64,000 nt of DNA from Parapristionchus giblindavisi (taxonomy: Eukaryota; Nematoda; Chromadorea; Rhabditida; Diplogasteridae), in assembly GCA_943737045.1 (NCBI GenBank), contig CALSFV010000247.1, positions 1 through 64,000 on the forward strand, in the 5' to 3' direction. Each line of letters opens with the position of its first letter. Position 1 is the first letter of the stretch. The notes under the pieces were generated by a model. The model was not told where the DNA came from, made no database searches, and saw only the letters and a list, made by a program, of their open reading frames with translations. The position numbers and the translations under genes were made by a program. Shown piece after piece: positions 52,601 through 61,817 of the stretch.

Positions 52601-55600
52601 AATATTCAAGCACTTGTTGTCTTCTTATGCTATGTGACCATAGGTAGAAAAGCATGTGACAAATTACCACAAAAATCGAAAAACCTGCCCGGATTCATAC
52701 ATTGCCATACCCTCGCAATGCGAGGATTGACCCACTATATAAAGCCCTTTTCATACCACTTGATGCGAAAGGAATCTAAAAAAATGACGATTTTTAAGTG
52801 AAAGTAACGAATTTTGTGAATTAACCCACCCTATGTCGAGAATTGACCCACTATATAAAGCCCATTTCATACTACTTGATGCGAAATGACCCACCCTATG
52901 TCGAGAATTGACCCACTATATAAAAATAAACGGCGAGGATGCCGAAAATGTATGACCGGATTTTGATAATTGATAACCTAGCTGTTCGACCTATGTATGT
53001 GATCAATGTAAAATATTGTCCTATTGCAAAGTATCGTTATCGATTGGTTATTGTCATTTAGGTCATCCAAAGTGTCTGTACTGTGAACAACGTTTCTTCG
53101 ATGAAGAAGAACGATATCGTCATCTTCGTCGTGAACATTTCTTCTGTCAATTATGTGAAGTATCAGGACAGGTTCGATACCTTGTAGTAGATAGAATCAT
53201 ATATTTTTGTTCAACCAACAATTTTTTTAAACTATAAACTGACGCGTAATTGTTAGAAACTGATCCTATTTTGCTAAAATTGCCTTTTTTTTCTCCGAAA
53301 TCTGCAAAAGTGGCCCTTTTTTATATGCCAACTAATTTATAAACTAACCCGTACCCACAATGTGGTTTATTCACACATTTCGATTCTCAAATGATTATTG
53401 TAACGATGAATTCATGTTATCTTTTATTAGGCCTCCAATGTCTTCTTCGGCAAACACGATGAACTCATCATGCACTACAGTAAGGTGAGAATAATATCGA
53501 TTGATTGCGAGATGAAGATTATCGATTGATTTTAATGCATTTTGTGTTTCAGAAACACTTTTTGTGTGAAGTTGATGAGTGCAAGAAGGCCGGTATCGCA
53601 TTTGGAACTTCATTGGATCTTGATATTCATAGGGTACGGTCATACATTTATGTTCAACTCACATTTTAAGAACTGTAAACTGACCAGAAATTGTGATAAA
53701 CTGTTCGGATTATACATTGACACGTATAATTACCTATTTTCACAAAATATGTGATAGAGTTACCCGTTTTTTTACAAGCCAACCAATTTATATACTGACC
53801 CGTACTCACAATGTGGGTGATCGAAAATGTATGGGTACGGTGCATCTCTTCATTATCATTATGTATCATTACAGTCTCGTGAGCACCCTGACAAGGGTCG
53901 CAAGGGCATCGCTCTTGACTTCTCCTTCAACGATCGTCAGGTATACGATAGATCCATCGAATATCGATTGTATCCTCTCCATTTATCGATCGATAATCAT
54001 GTATTCAGGTTGGCGGTCCATCGTCTCGTATCATACGCTCTCATCAGAATCAACAACAGCAACAAGCTCCACTTCCACAGGGACCATATGGAGTTGGTCT
54101 CATTCCTGCTGAAGCACCTCAACCACGGTATATTCATATCACTTTCATAATTGGACCACAATCCATTATAATATGTATGTCTGCATGCAAATTTGCGAGT
54201 AACGCAGGCAGTATATACTGTAAATTTTGAAAGGATTTTCCTTAAAGGTTAAATTTTCCGTATTATATTAATATACAAGTCCCATGCATGGCTGCTTGTT
54301 GTCCATGACTTACAGTATCCCTATCGATTGATGAATGATCTTCTTTCAGTTCTGATCCATCTCAATTCGTAGTTGTACCATCTGCACAAGCTTCCCGACC
54401 CTCATTGCGATATGCTCGTACTGGAGGTATTATATTGTATTTATAAATTTATCTTATAGCAACGGTAATTTAACGATTACTAAAAGCCTCTTCATAGCAT
54501 GTTTATTTATTTATTTATTTATTTATTTATCGTAAACCACAAAGGGTTAACAAGTACAAAGTGTTCGAGTGCATGAAATATATGAAATATCAAGCAATGA
54601 TCCTTGATAGAAGATAACAGAGAAATAATGAGTGTGAAATGTATTGATCATGAACCCGCATCATTCAGGTTTCAATGCCGTTTCATCAGCTGAGGAAGCG
54701 TTCCCCTCATTGGGAGGTAGTCGTCCAACCACTTCGACCACTCCGGCCCCGTATCGACCACAGATCGCAGCCAGTGCTGCTGGAATCAACTATGCCACTG
54801 GCCCGCCAGTTGTTGTGCCCTGCGAGTTTCCGCGTCTCAAGGTATGTAGAGACATAAATTTTCTCAAAAGTTGATCTTTGATCTTTAGTCGTCTGCTCCT
54901 TCATCGTCATCAGCACCTGCTGTTCGGCCTCCTCCATCAGTTTCAGCTGCAAGTATCGTTGCATCGAAGGGAAAGAAGAAGCCAGAGAAGAAAGTTGAGA
55001 CGCTAGAGGAATCTTTCCCATCACTATCTTCAGGTATGTCTCCAGATACCGTATCACAATCGTAATTGGTACATTTTTTGTGTTGTAATTAATGATTGAT
55101 TTGAGAAATTATGACGACCAAAAAACCAATTATGCTTTCAGTGAGGTCGACAAAGCAGCCGCAATCGGCCAAACATACGGTACGTGAGAAATGATCTTTG
55201 ATCTTTAGTCTATGATTTTTGATCTATAAATATGAATACAGCTTCGTCATGAACTCTTCGACGATGATGAACGTGCAGCTCAACGATTAGTTAATGATAC
55301 AATGATGGGACCACCCCCATCACTTGGACCATCTACAGGACCACCCAAGGTGGCCATGATATCGAGAGCTACCCTTGCTGCTAATGCTGCTGCAGCCAAT
55401 CCATCCAGAGGTATGTTGCAGATGATCTTTGATCTTTGATCTATGATCTTTCTTCTTGTATATAATGATTAGCGTAAGCTTCGAGTCGATATAATTGTGT
55501 TATGCATTGATAGTGTAGATTCAGATTGATAAAAGTGTAGAGGGGAAAGAATTCGATGACATTCCCACGCTATACAAAAGAATGATTAAGCATATAAAAT

Positions 55601-58600
55601 GTTCTATTCAAAATCCTTGTTTTTGTTCATGTTATTGATTGTTTTGTCATTGAGCTATAAAATCTATAACTCTACTAATCTTCTGTATTAGTCAAATTAA
55701 TAATATTTGAATGATTTTTAGGTAAGAACGGTCTGAAGGCGCCAAAGGCCTCGTCGACAGAGGACTTCCCTGCACTCGGAGGAGGACTTGGATCTACGAG
55801 TAATTGGGGACAGAAGATGAAAGAACAATCGAAGAGAGTTAGTTCGTTACTGACTACGAACACTTTTAATATCGATCGTATCTGCTAGGTCGGAACATGC
55901 TATTGTTTGAATAGATGACATTTGTCCATTAAAGTATTTCCGGGAATGATTAGATCTTTGATCTTTGATCTCTTAAGCGTCCTCCACCAGCTCCCCTTCC
56001 CGAGTCTGATATGTGGACATCATCATCCATTCGACCACAATCAAGTGGTCCATCCACCCATGACGAATCATGGAAGGAGGTACTGTAATCTTCACCTCCT
56101 TTCTTTATTGATTGGGTTACGGTAATAGAAGAACTAAATCAATAATATTGGTTGACTTATGGTTCTTTTTGCTCAGGTAACAGTTCAGTTGTCGCAGAAG
56201 GCGCTAAGGAAACGTGAAAATGAAGCAAAGAAAGCTAGATTAAAGGTAAAATTGATTGATTTAAAGGGAGCGTAACCTCACTCAATGGTCTCTTCGACGC
56301 GCAATACTCTCTCGTCGTTAGAGAACAGAGAAATAGTGTGCGCAATGAAGAGACCATTGAGTGAGGTAACGCTCCCTTTAAGTGAAAGAACTATTCTGAG
56401 TAATGATCATTTCCATAGGTCGAAAAGTGCGTTACAAACTACAAAGCCTGACCGCATGTTGACCCAAAAATTCCCGAAAAATGACAAAAACCTTACTGTA
56501 TTTAGAAAAGGTGTAGTATAACTATTCAACCTATGATGATTTGTAGGAAGAGAAACGATTACGTGCTCTTGCTGCACAACGAGAAGAAAGTGATGATGAT
56601 GAAGAGGAAGAGGAGGAGGAGGAAGAAGAAGATGAAGTTGAAGAGACTAAGATGAATGAACAGGTCAATCTATCTTTCATTCGATTATTTAATTTAAGTA
56701 TTTCCACTATTGTTGATTTACGCCTAGAATGTTCCGTAATAGTACGAAATTGTTCAATATTTTGATTGAAAGAGGATTGCGCGTACATGACTGTGTCGTC
56801 AGATAATTTTATATATTTTTTATAACGACATGGCTTCATTTCAAGCTACAGATTTCTGAAGGATATAGATGAGTTGTATAGAAATTAGTCCTGAGATTTG
56901 TTGAGCCATTGAATGTATACCTTTTTTGCTAAACTTGTAAATTAACATTTGTTGAGACGACCAATTTTTTGGCTTAACAAATATCAAGTGTCATTTCTAG
57001 GATAATCATTTATATCCTGTAGACTGTAGATTGAAAACGAATTAAGTTAAAACGTTTAGAAATAATGAATACTTTGTGACGGTACTGTAACTTACAAGGG
57101 AAGCACCAGTTGCGACGGAAACGATTCTGAAAGGGACCCGTATGGGTAGTTTGGGTTGAGGGGGGGGGGGGGGGGCGACAAATCTGTTTTCAAAAGCTGC
57201 ACCGCGGACCTACTAATCGATAATTTCGATTATTGATTATCCTCAACCTTCCAGAATTCCCTGCCCCAAGGCCTAAATATCCGGAAAAGGCAACGATTAT
57301 CCATGTGAATGCAAGGAAGAAGGATGCACTCTTAGTCCCAAGTGTGAGAAGCCGTTCTGCTTCGAAGAACTTGCACCAATGCTGATTATTTAGGTGTGGT
57401 TCCCCTTGTATATATCTTCATTCGATTAGTAGGTCCGCGGTGCAGCTTTTGAAAACAGTTTTGTCGGTCCCCCCCCCCCTCAACACGAACTACCCATATG
57501 GGTCCCTTACAGAATTGGTTCCGTCGCAACTGGTGCTTCCCTTGTTAGTAGTTTGATTGAAAAATTCAATTATAGCCAGTTCTCGGTCTATCAGAGATTA
57601 GTCGCCTCATCACTGCCGCTCCTCCAACTTCCAAGAATGCTACCAAGAAGAAGAAGGTTGATCTTTGATCTTTCGATTCTAATCTTTGCCCTCTTCATTG
57701 TTTACAGGAACCTCAACCTGTTCCATCTAAACCACCAGTCCAAGAACAACAAAAGCCTACCTCTTCTAATAAGAACAAGAAGGATAAGAAGAAGGGAGGA
57801 AATGGTCAGAATGCATCTACTACTGTAGCTCCGCCCACATCATCAACGGAAGAAGGAACACTAGCCTCAACAGGACTGGGGTTGATCGGCTCGGTACTGT
57901 GCTTATTGGCGGCTTTAGTTGTCTTTGTGAGTGATTAGTACGTCTCAATACTGTCATGTCTCGAATATTTGCGAATATTTGTTCTCATCGAATGCTTCAT
58001 TATGCCTTGATACCGTAGGTGGGCGCGTGAAACCGAAATCTTTTTTGCACAAAGACTTTCCATTGCCGGGCCTTGGGCATAGCTTTGCCTCGCAAAATTT
58101 TTTTTCAGTCATATCTGCAAAAAATGGTCATGCGCATAGCCTTTCCTTACAATTCCCCGGTTTGCGCACAGACTTTCCCCCAGAGTGCCCACCTATGTTT
58201 GAGACACAAAATGGGCCTTCATTTGACAATATTCGCATCTTTTTCTGTTACATGTTTGATTCTATTCAGTGCACGTTCTAATCACTCTAGGAGATACTAA
58301 CTATTGATTGATTCTATCAATGATCTACTTAATCTTTATTTGCAGCTCTTCAACTCTGTCTACTCTAGCATTGTGGGTAGTCCCCAAGAGGAAGAAGCTC
58401 CGTCAGCTCCAACGACGAAAGCCAATGGAGCTTCTGCAGCTCCATCCAAGACAGCTCCTCATCCAACTACCAAGACTGCTCCCAAAGCTCCTCCCACTCA
58501 AGCTCCACCCACAGCACAAATGCAGAGTCTCTCTATGGTCAGCATTGTGTTTTCTGTTTTGGTTGAAGGCAGAATATGATTATGGTTGATTGACTGATTG

Positions 58601-58679
58601 ATTTAAGGGTCCACCACCTGGTCTTTCATGCGCTCCACCTCCTGGATTTGGACCTCCTCCAGGATTTGAAGGAAAATAG
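49697..58679 (+). CDS. znf-598: E3 ubiquitin ligase ZNF598 (Hel2 homologue)
   Basis: ZNF598 senses collided ribosomes and ubiquitinates 40S proteins to start ribosome-associated quality control. About 23 exons with matching phases. An N-terminal RGG-rich region (residues ~20-105) precedes a RING domain from about residue 139: CMICC, VGSCRHPLCIEC, ACPVC. C2H2-like fingers follow (FCHHCLANLALF, CLYCEQRFFDEEE, REHFFCQLCEVSG, FLCEVDECKKAG). The long C-terminal region repeats the family motif (EEAFPSLGG, EESFPSLSS, TEDFPALGGG), has an acidic run of Glu/Asp and lysine-rich patches, and ends GPPPGFEGK. An unexpected hydrophobic segment (GLGLIGSVLCLLAALVVF) lies near the C-terminus at 57880-57927. 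Introns contain several MITEs, one on a splice donor. The start follows a TTCAG acceptor by five bases. Confidence 0.93.
50827..51006. mobile_element. Short TIR element with GCCCCCTG repeats
   Basis: Ends CATACATGGGGGTGC and its near inverse (GCACCCCGCCCATGTATG). Inside, GCCCCCTGYAAA-type motifs recur three or four times in direct order, unusual GC blocks in an AT-rich intron. No clear target duplication. It lies in a ZNF598 intron. Confidence 0.65.
52696..52954 (+). mobile_element. CATACATTTTCG MITE, copy 3
   Basis: Ends CATACATTGCC and GCCGAAAATGTATG; flanks CCCGGATT and ACCGGATT (7 of 8). GACCCACTATATAAA occurs three times, twice with an identical preceding block. It lies in a ZNF598 intron. 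Confidence 0.8.
53190..53385 (+). mobile_element. Degenerate relative of the CATACATTTTCG MITEs
   Basis: Shares TATAAACTGACGCG and ACTAACCCGTACCCACAATGTGG-like blocks with copy 4, but its ends are eroded. It lies in a ZNF598 intron. Confidence 0.5.
53641..53833 (+). mobile_element. CATACATTTTCG MITE, copy 4, on a splice donor
   Basis: Ends CATACATTT and GAAAATGTATG are flanked by an exact 8-base duplication GGTACGGT (53633-53640 and 53834-53841). The left copy of that duplication contains the 5' splice site of a ZNF598 exon (CATAG then GGTACGG). Confidence 0.85.
54501..54600 (-). mobile_element. LINE or SINE 3' end with TTTA tail
   Basis: TTTA repeat followed by ATCGTAAACCACAAAGGG, the inverse of the 3' end seen at 47140-47204. 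It lies in a ZNF598 intron. Very short, no coding remains. Confidence 0.6.
56265..56377. mobile_element. 113-base hairpin MITE with TTAA flanks
   Basis: Arms beginning AGGGAGCGTAACCTCACTCA pair with the inverse at the other end, through GGTCTCTTC. TTAA lies on both sides (56261-56264, 56378-56381). It lies in a ZNF598 intron. Confidence 0.85.
57095..57544. mobile_element. TTA-flanked MITE, Harbinger-like
   Basis: Ends CAAGGGAAGCACCAGTTGCG and its inverse are flanked by TTA (57092-57094, 57545-57547), the 3-base TWA target of PIF/Harbinger elements. The arms contain a G run (left) mirrored by a C run (right) and GGTCCGCGGTGCAGCTTTTG. Spacer about 57225-57430. It lies in a ZNF598 intron. Confidence 0.8.
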
Positions 58680-59611
58680 GATATGGTTAGTATGACTTTG
58701 GTGAAGAATAATTATATAATATATCTTTTCTTTCGTTATTTCCCCCTATTATCAATTAAGTATTCGAGAATTTATCTCTTATATTATCAAATTTCATTTC
58801 ATTGTGATGATTTTGTTACATGATATTTAAAATTGTTTTGCCCTTCATTTATTCTCTCGATGTACTTGTTTCCAATGAATTTATCGTCTTTTAGTAGTTT
58901 TCTTTACTTTGTCGTTTAGTGTGTTACGTTATATCCAAATAGTCGGTAGTCTATCGTCATTGTAGAAGGTATCCCTAGTGAATACAGTATTCCCCGTGGT
59001 TACCGTATCCTCCTGGTTGGTACAATATTACCTAGTTACCCGTATCCCAGTGGGTCCGATGACTCGAAGTGTACTCACTACTAGTTCTCTATAGTAATAT
59101 AAAATCAAATATCTCTTCAACTGGTAATATTTCTTCTCTTCTCTGATATAATCCATACGTGGCCTTTTCCTCATTTCTTTGTTCTTTTCGGTGATGAATG
59201 ATTACATTTTTATCCCAGTTCCCCCGAGGTTTTTTCGAATTTTTATGTTTAAAAGTGATAAATTGGATTTTACCTGTCAACCCGACTTCATCGTAATTAC
59301 ATTGTATTTCAACAACAGATGTGCAAAATCACAAATGGTATCCAGAATTATTATAATTAGCTTTATCCATGAGACATATTTACAAAGTTATGGTTGGTTG
59401 TGAGGGTAGTGTACTGTTTAGATAATTGTGTACCTGTTTCATTAACTTTAAATATCTTTGTATACAAGAAATGATTGAGGAGACTCTGTGAGCAATGTGA
59501 AATGGTTCTGAATACAAAAAGTACATGGTCAAACTACAGACTACAAAGGTTTGAAACTACAGACTACAAAGGTTACAAAACTACAATGTATATTACAGAC
59601 TAGACTGTAGT
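58680..59611. other. Convergent 3' region of ZNF598 and PINK1
   Basis: Holds both 3' UTRs. No gene recognised. Short triplicated ACTACA(G)ACTACAAAG motifs occur at 59535-59590 just before the PINK1 stop. Confidence 0.5.
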
Positions 59612-61817
59612 CTAGACAGCAGAATCGGAGAGTTCACTCTCACTCTCCATAGGAGTGTCAGTGAAGTAGGAGAGGGATTGCCATAATTCATCACGACAAA
59701 GACGAGACATGAATGTAGCACGAAGCTGTAAAGGAATCATGATTAGGATATAGGGTGATGTAAACAATAAATTGTGGCAAACTTGTGCTTTTTGCAGGTG
59801 CGTGACAAGGATTGACAACTTTATCGCACCCAATTGCAGTCAGACATCGAATTTAATACAGATTGTTGTCAATGTGTATAATAAATATTTGTGGTTGCAA
59901 TTATTGAATGAACTGTTGACAGACAAGAAAAATGAGGATGATACAAGTCATGACCAGAGAAATGTGCTTCTTTCTAGTCAGACAACAAAAAATCTTCTTT
60001 TTGATGTCAATCGATTCTTGCCTTCTCATTGACATCAAAACGAATATTTTTTGTTGTCTGAATAGAAAGAAGCACATTTCTCTAGTCATTCCATTTTTTG
60101 GTGCATTTTCACATCCTCATAATAATGAGACGATAGTTCATTAGTCAAAGCGGCGCACCTCAGACAGGTTTGGTGACACGGCGGAGAGTGTGACAGAGAG
60201 AATCATTTGATGCCATCTCGCACGCACACCCTCTCTAATGCAGCCCACCAAACCCGCCTGGCATCCGCCTCGCCCTCTTTATAAGTTGGAAAACGTGATT
60301 AGCCATTCATTGTTGCCTCGCTATTACAGAGGCTAAACTAATGTTTTCTGTCATGTATCATCCTCAGTTTTCTTGTCTGTCTACAAAATAGTCACTATCT
60401 GTTGCCACATTTATTTATTTCATACATTGACTACAATCGTTTTACTTTTTGAAGTCTGACAACAAAGTTCTCCGATAAAGTTGTCAATCGTTTGCCGTTG
60501 TCACACACCAGCAAAAAGCACAAGTTTGCCAAAATTTATTGTTTACATCACCCTATATGTCGCCCAAACACACCACATCATAAACAATTTCATCTTCAAT
60601 CTATAATTAATACTGTAGATCAACTCGTTCATACCATAGTATAGCAGACATACAATTACTAGGATTTGTCGTCCGAACAAAACATTACCTGAAGTTCAGC
60701 TCGACTAACGAGTTCACGTGGAGATATTCTCGCTGCGATGGTTTCAGCAGCCAGAAGTGAGATGGCATCATCAAGGATACGTTCCACTCTCTTTGATACC
60801 TATAATCACAAACACAGTAATCCATTGTGAGGAATACGGTAAACCAGTTGTACAACGGGGTATACTGTAGGCACTGTTTATGGCTAATGGTAATGACATA
60901 TTAAAAAAATCATAAAGAAAATGTTTTAATATGACAGTAAATGATGGCACTAAATAAAACATTAGAAAAATATTAAAAAAATAATAAAATAATAATAAAA
61001 GTGAGTGGTACCTTTCGTATCTCAGCAGTGATTGGATTAACAGCGAAAGAAGGAAGAAGATCACGGAGATCTGCACCGAATCGAAACATCGTTAAGGATA
61101 GAACATTAGCTGCGATTGATGGACGAATACGCTGAATATTAATAGATCAAAGATCAAAGCACAACATTGATCAGTCTAACATCAGAGAACAATTAATCTT
61201 TGACAGAAATATAAATAGATCAAAGATTAACTTGAGAGATGAGATCAAGGATCAGCATTATACTCACAAATCATAGACTACCGTACCTCATCAGGATCGC
61301 GTCGTAGGAGTGCAGCTATAGTACGTTTGATAGGAGTGGGCAATCGATCAGGGAGAACGGGTAGTTCACTCTCCTTGTATGTAGATGATGAGAGAATCGA
61401 GTAGAATGGATTCAATCTACAAAAGAAATCAGTCAATAGTGTTGAGAGTGCGGTATACGACTTAAGGCATAATGTATCGATCGTATAGGACATGGAATTA
61501 TCTAGATGATATTCACATTTTGGAATGAACGTGTACACCATTCAATCGTTAGTCACAAAATCATCCCATTTCAAAGATGACTGAACCCCAGCTAAACAAT
61601 ACATATGTATTAATTTTCCACTGTGGGATCGCAACGTATAATGGTAGAGAAATGGAAACTGGCAAATCAATCGATTGCATTACCGTACTTTGTGAATATC
61701 TCATAGGATAGAGTGCCTGCAGCCCATGTATCAGCCATGGAGAAATCGATAGTACAGGGTGGGATAGCTGTTGTGATCTCGGGTGCACGTGTACGAAGAT
61801 TACCACCCAAATCAGTC
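59612..61817 (-). CDS. pink-1: PINK1 kinase, 3' part (gene continues beyond window)
   Basis: PINK1 is the mitochondrial Ser/Thr kinase that phosphorylates ubiquitin and Parkin on damaged mitochondria. Five exons are present (61689-61817, 61287-61416, 61012-61131, 60689-60799, 59612-59725), all in consistent phase. They encode the C-lobe: GGNLRTRAPEITTA (APE motif), FSMADTWAAGTLSYEIF (D-W-x-x-G), LNPFYSILSSSTYKESELP and LPTPIKRTIAALLRRDP, then SIAANVLSLTMFRFG. The C-terminal extension that is special to PINK1 follows (ERILDDAISLLAAETIAAR, LRATFMSRLCRDELWQSL) and ends ELSDSAV. The ATP-binding lobe, catalytic loop, DFG and mitochondrial presequence are not in this window. The intron upstream of 61817 exceeds 2.1 kb and contains a hAT-like MITE. 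Confidence 0.92.
59753..60553. mobile_element. TA-flanked MITE in a PINK1 intron
   Basis: Ends GGGTGATGTAAACAATAAAT and its near inverse are flanked by TA (59751-59752, 60554-60555). A second, tighter inverted repeat lies inside at about 59950-60090 (AGAGAAATGTGCTTCTTTCT and inverse). A GC-rich inverted pair surrounds 60150-60280. No transposase. Confidence 0.85.

Noticed and set aside
53693..54150. Two overlapping frames of 107-139 residues on +
   Set aside because: They read across MITE copy 4 and ZNF598 exons in wrong frames.
59612..61817. SCYL-type pseudokinase as an alternative identity
   Set aside because: DTWAAGTLSYEIF, NPFY and the long C-terminal extension fit PINK1 far better.
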